A stretch of 64,000 nucleotides of DNA, from assembly GCA_900542495.1 (NCBI GenBank), contig UQNW01000018.1, forward strand, positions 9,718-73,717. The letters are read 5' to 3'. The notes beneath the pieces were generated by a model. That model saw only the letters and a program-made list of their open reading frames with translations. It was not told where the DNA came from and did no database searches. Below, piece after piece: positions 25,110-33,862 of the stretch. How positions within the stretch are numbered: position 1 is the stretch's first letter; every line of letters starts with the position of its first letter. A program made the translations under genes and the position numbers. This stretch comes from an uncultured Roseburia sp. (GTDB lineage: Bacteria; Bacillota; Clostridia; Lachnospirales; Lachnospiraceae).

Positions 25110-25743
25110 ATGATAAATCAGGAATCCTTGTCTTTGGGACAAACTCGATCAGTAATACGGGAACTTTTTGAGTATGGAAATCAGCGAGCCAAAGTGGTTG
25201 GCCGGGAAAATATTTTTGACTTCTCCATTGGAAACCCCAGTGTGCCTCCACCCCCTCAGGTATCGATGGAAATCGAACGCCTCATCCGTGAGATGGAGCC
25301 CTGCCTTCTCCACGGTTACACCAGCGCCGCAGGTGACCCAGAAGTCCGAACGCGAATTGCGTCTTCTCTTTCCCGTCGATTTGCGATAGATTGCAAGGGG
25401 GAGGAGCTCTATCTTACTTGCGGAGCTGCAGCCAGCCTGTTGCGACCTAACGGCTGACCTCTCTGTCTATGAGAAAAACGCTCGCATCCTCACCCATAGC
25501 CTAAGGAATCTGGGCTACACCTGTGTCGTACCCGGAGGCACTTTCTATCTCTTCCCCAAGAGTCTTGATGAGGATGATGTTGCTTTCGCCCGAGCAGCCC
25601 AGAAGATGGATCTCCTTCTAGTGCCGGGTAGTAGCTTTGGTTGCCCTGGACATGTACGCATCTCCTATTGTGTTCCAACCGAGCAGATAGAACGGTCTCT
25701 TGCTGTGTTCAGCCGTCTGGCAAAGAAATATCTGAGAGGATAA
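25110..25743 (+). pseudogene. Pyridoxal-phosphate aminotransferase, internally deleted
   Basis: The first 115 codons (start ATG 25110 with GGGAGA) encode a normal class I/II aminotransferase N-terminus: IFDFSIGNPSVPPPP, HGYTSAAGDPEVR, LYLTCGAAAS. A stop then occurs at 25455. From about 25440 in another frame the sequence continues as the C-terminal end: DLSVYEKNARILTHSLRNLG, GGTFYLFPKSL, LLLVPGSSFGCPGHVRISY, ending TAA at 25743. The central ~200 residues, including the PLP-binding lysine, are missing. The remaining pieces resemble aspartate/methionine-type aminotransferases. Inactive. Confidence 0.88.
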
Positions 25744-25861
25744 ACTACCGATTTCATTATTTTGATTGAACCAGATGTTAAAGGAGAACACATGTCTGCC
25801 AAATGAGTCCTGGTACCTGTATTTGGAAATTTTACCCTATCATGAGAGGATGTTTTTTAAG

Positions 25862-27250
25862 ATGATATCATTAATTAATGCAATTTATAACTTTTTATGG
25901 GGAGATCTGGTGCAGATCCCGCTTCCAGGAGGAAGTACACTGAGAATATCCCTTCTGGTTATGATTTTGGTGCCAGCCGGAATCTATTTTACGATCCGCA
26001 CTCACTTTCTTCCTCTCCGAATGTTCCCAGAAATGATCCGTATAACACTAGAGAATAACAAAACCAAAAATTCTGACGGTATCTCTGGCTTGCAGGCACT
26101 GATTGTATCTACGGCTTGCCGCGTAGGCATGGGCAATCTGATGGGCGTTGTGGCTGCCATCTCCGCAGGAGGTGCAGGTGCTGTATTCTGGATGTGGCTC
26201 ATTGCACTTTTGGGCGCATCTACTGCCTTTATAGAGGCGACTTTGGCCCAAATCTACAAGGAAAAGGATCCGCTGTATGGTGGTTACCGTGGTGGTCCGG
26301 CGTATTATCTCCACGTACTGTTCGCATCAAGGAGTAAGAGACAAAGATATTCCCTCTTCGCATGTCTGTTTGCCTTATCCGGGCTTCTCTGCTGGTGTGG
26401 AATCAGTCAGGTGATCAGCAACTCGGTCGCATCTTCTTTTGAAAATGCATTCCACATTCCTCCGCTGTATACCACAATTTTTCTAGTTGCTATTGCTGCG
26501 ATAATTGTGTTGCGGAAAAACGCCACTGTCAAAGTTCTGGATATCATGGTGCCAATCATGGCCGCATGTTACTTTTTCCTTACAATTTTCATTATTGTCA
26601 AAAATGCTGGTCAGCTTCCCGATGTTTTGAGCCGGATTTTCAGCGAGGCGTTCGGTCTGCGGCAAGCTGTTGGTGGAGGTATCGGCGCAGCGATCATGAA
26701 CGGTGCGAAGCGTGGATTATTCTCTAACGAAGCAGGATCTGGTTCCGCCCCCTGTGCGGCTGCCGCTGCGGATATCGACCATCCTGCCAAGGAGGGGCTT
26801 TTTCAGGCTCTCGGAGTATTCATCGATACATATGTAATCTGCACCTGTACAGCGATGATTATGCTCTTAGTGCCTCAGGAATTAACCGAGGGGTTAGCAG
26901 GTATGGATTTACTGCAAGCTGCTATGGCATACTATTTTGGCGAATTTGGTGTTGTGTTCATCGCACTAATTCTGTTTTTATTTAGCTTTTCCACATTCTT
27001 AGGAATTTTGTTTTATGCAAGATCAAATGTGGCGTATTTGTTTGGCGATAACTGGCTCTCTCAGACGCTCTACAAGGTACTGGCCCTTGTAATGCTCTTT
27101 ATCGGCGGCATTGCAGCATATCAGTTTGTATGGGATTTGGGAGACGTTGGGGTCGGTCTGATGACAATTTTTAACATGATAGCACTGTTCCCATTAGCTC
27201 CCAAAGCTTTACAGGCATTAACTGATTACGAACATTCTCATAAGCGGTGA
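25862..27250 (+). CDS. AGCS-family sodium:amino acid symporter
   Basis: About 462 residues from ATG 25862 (MISLINAIYNFLWG), ten or more membrane segments. AGCS signatures: GIYFTIRTHFLPLRMFPEMI, VGMGNLMGVVAAISAGGAGAVFWMW, GGYRGGPAYYL, IMNGAKRGLFSNEAGSGSAP. Family members import alanine, glycine or related amino acids with sodium. The start is uncertain: the frame is open back to TTG 25766, and a strong AAAGGAG at 25779 serves only a 4-codon ORF; ATG 25862 gives the family-typical N-terminus but has only GAGAGG 12 bp upstream. Cotranscribed with the dehydrogenase and the dead aminotransferase. Confidence 0.85.
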   Translation: MISLINAIYNFLWGDLVQIPLPGGSTLRISLLVMILVPAGIYFTIRTHFLPLRMFPEMIRITLENNKTKNSDGISGLQALIVSTACRVGMGNLMGVVAAISAGGAGAVFWMWLIALLGASTAFIEATLAQIYKEKDPLYGGYRGGPAYYLHVLFASRSKRQRYSLFACLFALSGLLCWCGISQVISNSVASSFENAFHIPPLYTTIFLVAIAAIIVLRKNATVKVLDIMVPIMAACYFFLTIFIIVKNAGQLPDVLSRIFSEAFGLRQAVGGGIGAAIMNGAKRGLFSNEAGSGSAPCAAAAADIDHPAKEGLFQALGVFIDTYVICTCTAMIMLLVPQELTEGLAGMDLLQAAMAYYFGEFGVVFIALILFLFSFSTFLGILFYARSNVAYLFGDNWLSQTLYKVLALVMLFIGGIAAYQFVWDLGDVGVGLMTIFNMIALFPLAPKALQALTDYEHSHKR

Positions 27251-27337
27251 GACTTTTCCCGCAAACAATATTTGCATTTTTTAGAGCATTTTTCCCATAC
27301 TCACTTTTTAATTTACATTTCTGATCAACAAAAAATT

Positions 27338-27372
27338 TTACCCCATCTCTCGGTTGTTTAGGGATGGGGTAA
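27338..27372. terminator. Bidirectional terminator
   Basis: 10-bp stem TTACCCCATC / GATGGGGTAA, loop 27348-27362, with A/T runs on both sides. Ends the symporter gene and the recombinase remnant, which converge here. Confidence 0.8.
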
Positions 27373-27377
27373 AGTTT

Positions 27378-28382
27378 TTATGTTGCAATCTCCGGGATTT
27401 CCCCGACAAAGTTATAAACGATCCTGACTTCCTGCACCTTCTGGCCGTCCACTTTTTTGACCTCGCCGATCAGGATTTTGCTGATAAGCCGGTTCAGTAC
27501 CGCCTCGTCCAGTACCTCAATGGCGGAATAACGCCGGATTTCCTTGATAAAGGTGCGGACTTCGCTCTCCTGGGCGTCAGCCCGGCTCTGCATCACCGCC
27601 AGGTCATGCAGGCGCTTCTGGTTCGATTCCTGTTCCAGCGCCGCCGTCAGCTTCATAAACCGCTGTTCGGTCAGGATGCCTTTGGCCTTATCGGTGTACA
27701 GGCTTAAAAACATCCCGTCAATTTCCTGATTCCGGGCTTCCAGCCGTTTCCGTTCCTTCTCGGTCTGGGAAGCATCCACCAGATACCGGCGCTCCATCCA
27801 GCTGCTGAGCCGCTGGTAGAACGCATCGGCGTCCTTCATGGCCTGCGCCGCCAGTTCCTGTATATCCTTCAGCACCAGATTATACAAATCCCTTGCTTCA
27901 ATCTTGTGGCTGGTACAGGCGTTCTTACCCAGCCGGTTGTAGGTCTGGCAGATATAGTATGCCCTGTCAATCGGCTCCCGCATTTCGCCGGTGAAGCGGT
28001 TCTTGCCGGTTCTGCCGACCTTTTCATACCGCACCTGCATGGATTTCCCGCAGGTGGCGCAGTAGACCAGCCCATGGAACAGGTTATAGAAGGGGCAGGC
28101 GTTGCCTTTCATAATGGTTGGCCTGCGGTCAATGAGTTCCTGCACCTGTTCCCATTCCTCCGGCGTCACAATCGCCTCATGGCAGCCCTCAATGACCTCC
28201 CATTCCTCACGGGGGATAATGTCATAGGTATTGGAGCGGATGCCTTTCTGGTGCGTCCGGCAGACAAGATGTGCGCCCTTATAAAAGGGATTTCGCAGGA
28301 TATGGCTGATCCTTGCGCTCCCCCATGAATAGTAGTTCACATCACATTCTGTATTGCTCTTTTCCTGTACTTTTTCTATCAT
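27378..28382 (-). pseudogene. Large serine recombinase, C-terminal part only
   Basis: 334 codons remain. Visible are the recombinase domain (WGSARISHILRNPFYKGAHL, EEWEQVQELID), the zinc ribbon (GLVYCATCGKSMQVRYE ... YYICQTYNRLGKNACTSHKIE) and a C-terminal coiled coil. The N-terminal resolvase domain with the catalytic serine is absent: an in-frame stop lies four codons before the first Met. The DNA is noticeably richer in G+C than its surroundings. This is the type used by Tn5397/Tn4451-like integrative elements, so it is read as a relic of an excised or decayed element. Confidence 0.85.
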
Positions 28383-28585
28383 CTTTATTTTCTACTCCAA
28401 ATACCCATTTTACTTCAACGTTCTTATGCCATTCCCGATTTCATGGTAATGCATATGTATTATACCTCTAAAGATTTCAAATTCTTTTAATTATAATTTT
28501 CCTCTTACATTTTGATTTTGACATTTATAACTTTTCCTGCTCTTTTGTAGTTTGACTGGATGATTCCAATAGAAGAACCAGCTCC

Positions 28586-28711
28586 TCACGGCTGCTGGTT
28601 GCATGCAGACGGCGCTGCCATTGCAGCTCGAAGCAGTTGTTCCACTTTTTCCTGCTCAATTTTCTTCTCCTGATATTTTCTGATACTTACTCTGTGAAAA
28701 ATACTATTCAT
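28586..28711 (-). pseudogene. Nitroreductase-family gene remnant (5' end)
   Basis: 41 codons with a good GGAGG: MNSIFHRVSIRKYQEKKIEQ then VEQLLRAAMAAPSACNQQP and stop. The R-x-S-x-R-x-Y FMN-binding signature and APSA-x-N-Q-QP are typical of nitroreductases, which are ~170-200 residues long. The TGA stands where the family usually has Trp (QPW). Nothing recognisable of the rest follows, so the gene was cut by a deletion at the recombinase relic. Confidence 0.75.
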
Positions 28712-28745
28712 TCTATTTTCCTCCAATCATATTTTCTGCACTCAT

Positions 28746-29450
28746 TTAAAAACTCTCATCGCTACGCTTCATCTCCAGCGCTGTCCCATCCTTCCAGTCA
28801 CAGCAATTGCGTAAGTACTCCGCCTCCGTGTTCAAAAAGTTTTCCGCATTTGGCGGCAGCACAATCGGCTCAATCGTATTGTTTTCGTAATTGCAGACGT
28901 AAATAGTTTTGACACAATTTAAAAATACCCGGTCAAACCGCATTTTTTTCTTTTCCTGTGTATATCTCATATATTCAAACAGTGCACCTGCATCAATATC
29001 ATTCTCGTCTGTCGGATGCAGAAAAAGATACAAACCATTGTAGCGCTTATGGATATAATTTGCATTTAGTTTTTCCAGTTTGCGATCAAAACGATATTTC
29101 GCCTTGGAAAGATAATCCTGCTGCACGGTATTATCTGGCAGAATCGCCCAAAACCTTCCATTGTAAAAATTCAGCCGCTCTCCATATTTATCAAACGCCA
29201 AAGAAGGTAGTTCCTCTTTCCGGCAACCAAGATATTTTTCGATAAAACTCTCCTCCTGCCCGTCATCCGGCAAAAGTGCCTGACTGACTTCCAGCCCGAA
29301 ATCCATGTTTGGATTAATCCAGTCCGGCGATTCACTTTTCACAAAATATGGTTCGTATTCCTTCCACAGATATTTCAATGATACCGCCGCATAAATTTCA
29401 TTCAAAAGCTTTTCATATGCCACCAGATTTACCTGCCTTTTCTTCCACAA
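28746..29450 (-). CDS. Conserved-looking hypothetical protein
   Basis: Not recognised. 234 residues, soluble, mixed alpha/beta, rich in aromatic residues (YEKLLNEIYAAVSLKYLWKE, RFDRVFLNCVKTIYVCNYEN). No signal peptide or membrane helix. No clear ribosome binding site for ATG 29450; the MKRSDESF end lies 35 bp from the nitroreductase remnant start. Phage or accessory origin is possible given the neighbours. Confidence 0.6.
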   Translation of the reverse strand: MWKKRQVNLVAYEKLLNEIYAAVSLKYLWKEYEPYFVKSESPDWINPNMDFGLEVSQALLPDDGQEESFIEKYLGCRKEELPSLAFDKYGERLNFYNGRFWAILPDNTVQQDYLSKAKYRFDRKLEKLNANYIHKRYNGLYLFLHPTDENDIDAGALFEYMRYTQEKKKMRFDRVFLNCVKTIYVCNYENNTIEPIVLPPNAENFLNTEAEYLRNCCDWKDGTALEMKRSDESF

Positions 29451-29604
29451 TTTTATTGACGAAAATGTTTTTTTCCGATAGGATGATTATATCGTGATTT
29501 CATCACTCAATAATTTCGCCGCTCGCCGAACATATAAATATGTTCTTTTCGCTTGCGCTCATTATACCATAACTTATTCGATTTTTCCTGAAAGGATTCA
29601 AAAT

Positions 29605-29829
29605 ATGAAAAAAGTAAAACAAATTTTAGCAATCATCGGCGTGATCGTTCTGGTCGGGCTTTATATTTCTACTATCGTCTGTGCAGTTTCTGCCAGCGAA
29701 AATTTTATGAACATGCTCATGACATCTATTTATGCCTCTGTGATCATCCCTGTTTTGATCTGGGCATACAGTTTTATTTACAAACTGATCAAGAAGGATT
29801 CCGAAGAGAAAGATACTGCAGAGCATTAA
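29605..29829 (+). CDS. Small two-span membrane protein
   Basis: 74 residues starting MKKVKQILAIIGVIVLVGLY, two hydrophobic helices (~5-27 and ~38-60), charged tail KKDSEEKDTAEH. AAAGGA precedes the ATG at proper distance; the longer frame from 29494 has none. Small proteins of this type are common in Lachnospiraceae; function unknown. A bidirectional terminator follows. Confidence 0.65.
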   Translation: MKKVKQILAIIGVIVLVGLYISTIVCAVSASENFMNMLMTSIYASVIIPVLIWAYSFIYKLIKKDSEEKDTAEH

Positions 29830-29877
29830 AAAATCAGCACCTGACCAAATTTTCTGTCGGGTGCTGATTCTGTTTTT
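29827..29877. terminator. Bidirectional terminator
   Basis: 14-bp stem AATCAGCACCTGAC / GTCGGGTGCTGATT (29832-29845 with 29856-29869), A-run left and TTTTT right. Shared by the converging small membrane protein gene and the DUF4340 gene. Confidence 0.85.
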
Positions 29878-29884
29878 ATCTCAT

Positions 29885-30505
29885 TTATTCTTCTGTACTC
29901 TCAGACACGCTCTCTGTATCTAAAACAGTCTCCGTACCTTCTGCTTTCTCTGTGCTCTCCGCATCTTCTGTAACTGTCAGCTCCTCAATCGTTTTGGAAA
30001 AAGCATCCGCAAGTGACGTTTCTGTCAGATAAATGCTTCCTCCATCAGCTGAAATAATATAGTATGCATTCAAAGTATCATTTTTATTTCCTACAAAAAG
30101 AGAAACAGACCCTTCACTTGTTGTGTAGGATATCAGATCTTCGGGCTGGTCAAATCCAAACTCTTTCAGATCTGTATAATCACTGATCTCTTCTATCGCT
30201 GTCAGCGATGATAATGTTCCAAGCATGCTATTGATCGCATCCTCATCCATATCCAGTGAGGTGTCTCCGTCATAGGTCCATGTATCCCCATCCTTTGTAA
30301 AAGTATACGTCACATGGTCAACCTCATAAGAAAATGCTGTGATCGTGTCAACGTCCACTTTGGAAATATAAATGGTAGAAGCCTCTTCTTCCGCTGTTTT
30401 CTCTTCCTCTTTATTTTTGTTATACCATTTCATTCCGAAGGTGGCAGCGATAAGCACTGCCAGCACGATCAGAATTACAATAAACTGAATTTTCTGTTTT
30501 TTCAT
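29885..30505 (-). CDS. DUF4340 domain protein, Gld-type ABC accessory
   Basis: 206 residues: a signal-anchor helix (~7-26, FIVILIVLAVLIAATFG), then a DUF4340 domain (TITAFSYEVDHVTYTFTKDGDTWTYDG split over 55-82; LKEFGFDQP; VSLFVGNKNDTLNAYYI) and an acidic Ser/Thr/Glu-rich tail. DUF4340 proteins commonly follow gliding-type ABC genes, as here (42 bp after the permease). It is likely an extracytoplasmic partner of that transporter; substrate unknown. Confidence 0.82.
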   Translation of the reverse strand: MKKQKIQFIVILIVLAVLIAATFGMKWYNKNKEEEKTAEEEASTIYISKVDVDTITAFSYEVDHVTYTFTKDGDTWTYDGDTSLDMDEDAINSMLGTLSSLTAIEEISDYTDLKEFGFDQPEDLISYTTSEGSVSLFVGNKNDTLNAYYIISADGGSIYLTETSLADAFSKTIEELTVTEDAESTEKAEGTETVLDTESVSESTEE

Positions 30506-30547
30506 ATTCTATCTGTCTCCAATCTTGATTTTCTATCCTCTATTTTT

Positions 30548-32671
30548 TTATTTTTTTCTTCTTGATGCCCATATCACAATTCCAAGAATCATCATAATGA
30601 CCGGAAGCACGATCATCAGACCAAGCCCATACAGGATCCCTGCCGCCGCATCCACCGTGATGGCGCTGAGCGTGTAATCTTTTGTCGGAATCACACTTGT
30701 TGCAAGATCAGAATCGCCAACCATCTGGGCAATGATATCTGTAAACATAGCGCTGTTATTTCCGGAAACGATCTGGTCTGCACTGTCTGCAAACATTTCC
30801 ACAGATCCGGCGACCACTACTTTTGCGACTGTATCTTCATCGATTGTTTTTTCCATGGCAACCGCAACCGCAAATGGTCCTGCAGCATCTCCCTCTTCGA
30901 GCTCTGATGTTGTTGCATTTGCTGCATCTGTCTTGGATACTGCTTTATCTGTCGTCTCCAATAATGCTGTATAAGTTGTATCATCTGTATCTTCTCCATA
31001 GGTGATTGCCTCGCTGTATGGAGCAAAGATATATGAACTGCTGACGGAACTTGTATATGCACTTGAATTTACGTCAGGAAGCAGATAATACGGTGTATTG
31101 CTATAGTAATAGGATTTATCATTTTCCATCACAATGCCGGAAACACGCTCCATGCCGCATGCCGACAGGATTGACTCGAAGTTTTCCAGACCCTGTGCCT
31201 GAAAATTACAGGTGATCAGCACTTTTCCACCCCGATTGATATAATCGATCACTTTGCTGGCATCATCCTCCGAAAAATCAGTGGTCGGTCCATTAATAAT
31301 CAACGCTGCTGCATCTTCCGGAACCGCATCCTCTTTTAATAATGCAAGGTCAGATAATGTGATATTTGCTTTTTCAATTGCCTCTGTAAATCCACCGGAT
31401 AAAGCTGTTTCCCCATGTCCGGATACCTGATAAATCACCGGAAGCTCTGTGGAATCCATGGTCACATACTGAATCGCACTTGTAAGCTGTCCCTCTGCAT
31501 CATATCCATCAATGCTTCTGGAATAACTGCTGTAATCATAACTATAGGTATACACATCATTGTAATCAATAACTCTGGAACGCTCGCTGCTCACAACGAT
31601 CATGCTGTTTGAAGTTACAGAACTGTCTGTATACTGCGCAGCAAAAGCCGGGTTTGTAGCCGGATTGATGTAGGAAACTTTGATGTGATTCGACAGGGAT
31701 TCGTATCTCTGCAACGTCTCATCCAGTTTTGTATCTTTCGATGCATCGGACACCAGCACATAAATTGTCACATCTTCATCCAGTTTTTTCAGATAATCCT
31801 TCGTATCATCTGTGATGGAGTAAATCTTCGTCGAAGTCACATCAATGGATGTCCATGTTGCCGGAAGTTCTGCCACAAACAGATTCACAACAACGGTCAA
31901 TGCCACCATAGCAATGATCATTCCCGTTGAAAATACACCTGTCGATATTTTTTTCGAGCTGATGCTCCAGCGGCGTTTCTGAATGGACTGTCCTGTCAGG
32001 AATAAAAGTAATGCAATGATCGTTACGTAATAGACAATTCCCGCCACATCCAGTGTCCCATTCATAAAGTTATCAAGCGGCGTGTAAAGATCGTAGCAGC
32101 CTAAAATTTTTGTCAGAAGATTTCCGCTCTCTGAGATCAGATTACAAATGCTTCCCATCATATAGCCGGCAAATAATGCAACAAATGTCAAAACTGCGGA
32201 AATCACCTGGCTTTCCGTAAGGGAAGAAATACACATACCGACTGCGATACAGGCACATCCATATAACCAGAAGCCGAGTACTGCCGCATATGATTCACCC
32301 AGCGGAATCGTTCCGTAGGACAATAGTAATAATGGTGTGATTGCAATGATGATGATGTCTACTGTGAACACTGCGACCATTGCCAGATATTTTCCAAATA
32401 CCACTTTTCCAACTGACACCGGTGCTGTCAAAATCAACTGGTCTGTTCTGCTGTGGCGTTCTTCCGCAAAACTTCTCATAGTAAGCACCGGCACTGTGAT
32501 CAGCATGATAAATGCTATGGCTGACAGCGAATAAGATATGTACGGATAGCCCGCCCGCAGATTGTATGCGTAAAAATAAAGTCCATAGAGCACAAGAACT
32601 GCTGCAATAAACAACCATCCTGTCACCGTCTGAAAGTAAGCCTTTACTTCTCTTTTTAATATTGCAAACAT
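30548..32671 (-). CDS. Fused ABC-2 permease (GldF-like) and GldG-like extracytoplasmic protein
   Basis: 707 residues. Residues ~1-235 form a six-span ABC-2 permease (ILKREVKAYFQTVTGWLFI, TMRSFAEERHSRTDQLILTAPVS). Residues ~255-275 are a further membrane helix, then a large extracytoplasmic GldG/intraflagellar-transport-like domain (DVTSTKIYSITDDTKDYLKK, VIYQVSGHGETAL, GGKVLITCNFQ) and a C-terminal membrane helix. In Bacteroidetes GldF and GldG are separate and needed for gliding; in Firmicutes the job is unknown. Its ATG overlaps the stop of the ATPase gene by one base (TAATG). Confidence 0.86.
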   Translation of the reverse strand: MFAILKREVKAYFQTVTGWLFIAAVLVLYGLYFYAYNLRAGYPYISYSLSAIAFIMLITVPVLTMRSFAEERHSRTDQLILTAPVSVGKVVFGKYLAMVAVFTVDIIIIAITPLLLLSYGTIPLGESYAAVLGFWLYGCACIAVGMCISSLTESQVISAVLTFVALFAGYMMGSICNLISESGNLLTKILGCYDLYTPLDNFMNGTLDVAGIVYYVTIIALLLFLTGQSIQKRRWSISSKKISTGVFSTGMIIAMVALTVVVNLFVAELPATWTSIDVTSTKIYSITDDTKDYLKKLDEDVTIYVLVSDASKDTKLDETLQRYESLSNHIKVSYINPATNPAFAAQYTDSSVTSNSMIVVSSERSRVIDYNDVYTYSYDYSSYSRSIDGYDAEGQLTSAIQYVTMDSTELPVIYQVSGHGETALSGGFTEAIEKANITLSDLALLKEDAVPEDAAALIINGPTTDFSEDDASKVIDYINRGGKVLITCNFQAQGLENFESILSACGMERVSGIVMENDKSYYYSNTPYYLLPDVNSSAYTSSVSSSYIFAPYSEAITYGEDTDDTTYTALLETTDKAVSKTDAANATTSELEEGDAAGPFAVAVAMEKTIDEDTVAKVVVAGSVEMFADSADQIVSGNNSAMFTDIIAQMVGDSDLATSVIPTKDYTLSAITVDAAAGILYGLGLMIVLPVIMMILGIVIWASRRKK

Positions 32672-33690
32672 TATTCCCCGTCCTCCTTACTGCCTTTTCC
32701 AAAATGCGGCTTTACAAAATGGAGTTTTTTCTCCGGCAGAACTTCCTTCTGTGTCCCCTCTTTTTCCGTGAGTTCAAGGAACACATCCTCAAGAGATTTT
32801 GAAACGGGATTCATCTGCAGAATGACAAATCCATGGTTGACGCAGGAGTCAAACACCTGTTCCCTGATATCCATTCCCGGTTTTGCGATCAGATTCAGAT
32901 GTACACACGCTTCGTCCTTCTGCTCTAATGGAATGCATTTTTCAACTTCTGCGATCCCGGTGAATGTCTCCTGCACTGCCGCATTGTCTCCTTTGATCAG
33001 AAGTTCGATTTCCTGCGCCCCGGACATCTGTTTCATCAGATTCTCCGTGGAATCGCCTGCCACTAATTTTCCTTTGGAAATAATGAAAATGTGATCACAC
33101 ACTGCAGATATTTCAGACAAAATGTGCGAACTTAAAATAACCGTATGATTTTTGCCAAGTTCTTTAATGAGGTCACGGATCTCGATGATCTGTTTTGGAT
33201 CAAGTCCGACCGTCGGTTCGTCCAGAATAATAATCTCCGGATACCCCAGCACTGCCTGTGCAAATCCGACTCTCTGCCTGTAGCCTTTTGACAGGTTACG
33301 GATCAGTCTTGACTGCTGTGCAGTGATTCCGGTCGTCTCCATCGCCTCCTCCACATATTTATTTCTCCGACCCTTTTCGAGTTTCTTTAACTCTGCCACA
33401 AAGTTCAGATACTCCCTGACTGTCATATCCACATAAAGAGGCGGGATCTCCGGCAGATATCCCACACATTTTTTTGCTTCTTCCGGCTGTGCAAAAATAT
33501 CAAATCCGTTGATTTTTACCTCTCCGCTGGTTGCACCTAAATACCCTGTAATAATGTTCATCGTGGTGGATTTTCCGGCGCCGTTTGGTCCTAAAAATCC
33601 ATAAATTTTTCCTGGTTCCACAGTCAATGTCAGATCATTCACTGCAATATGGTCGCCATATTTTTTTACCAGGTGGCTGATCTCGATCAC
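32671..33690 (-). CDS. ABC transporter ATP-binding protein (GldA-like)
   Basis: 339 residues from GTG 33690 (AGGAGG eight bases upstream): VIEISHLVKKYGDHIAVND. Walker A GPNGAGKST, signature NLSKGYRQRVG, Walker B IIILDEPTVGLD, H-loop SSHIL. A ~110-residue C-terminal extension follows the nucleotide-binding domain. Energises the fused permease encoded next. Confidence 0.92.
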   Translation of the reverse strand: MIEISHLVKKYGDHIAVNDLTLTVEPGKIYGFLGPNGAGKSTTMNIITGYLGATSGEVKINGFDIFAQPEEAKKCVGYLPEIPPLYVDMTVREYLNFVAELKKLEKGRRNKYVEEAMETTGITAQQSRLIRNLSKGYRQRVGFAQAVLGYPEIIILDEPTVGLDPKQIIEIRDLIKELGKNHTVILSSHILSEISAVCDHIFIISKGKLVAGDSTENLMKQMSGAQEIELLIKGDNAAVQETFTGIAEVEKCIPLEQKDEACVHLNLIAKPGMDIREQVFDSCVNHGFVILQMNPVSKSLEDVFLELTEKEGTQKEVLPEKKLHFVKPHFGKGSKEDGE

Positions 33691-33721
33691 AATCTTTTCC
33701 TCCTTACTTCCGGCTCGCATG

Positions 33722-33768
33722 AAAATCGCGAAATCCGTCTGTTTTCACGAATTTCGCAACTGTCGGTT
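33722..33768. repeat. Short element related to the 19.8-kb inverted repeat
   Basis: TTTTCACGAATTTCGCAACTGTC (split as TTTTCACGAATTTC + GCAACTGTC) at 33743-33765 differs at three of 23 positions from the right arm of the 19790-20011 element. A partial inverted copy (GAAAATCGCGAAAT, 33722-33735) lies 7 bp away, so it may be a solo, internally deleted copy. Confidence 0.4.
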
Positions 33769-33862
33769 TTCGATAGCATTATCTTATCGAAAAAATGTGT
33801 TTTCTTTTGGGAAAAAATGTGATAACTTTGTGAAATTCATCTGACATTTTCACTTTCTGGCT

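Noticed and set aside
33766..33792. TTTTCGATA/TATCGAAAA palindrome as terminator of the HelD gene.
   Set aside because: The stem is AT-rich and neither side has a proper U-tract after it; left unassigned.
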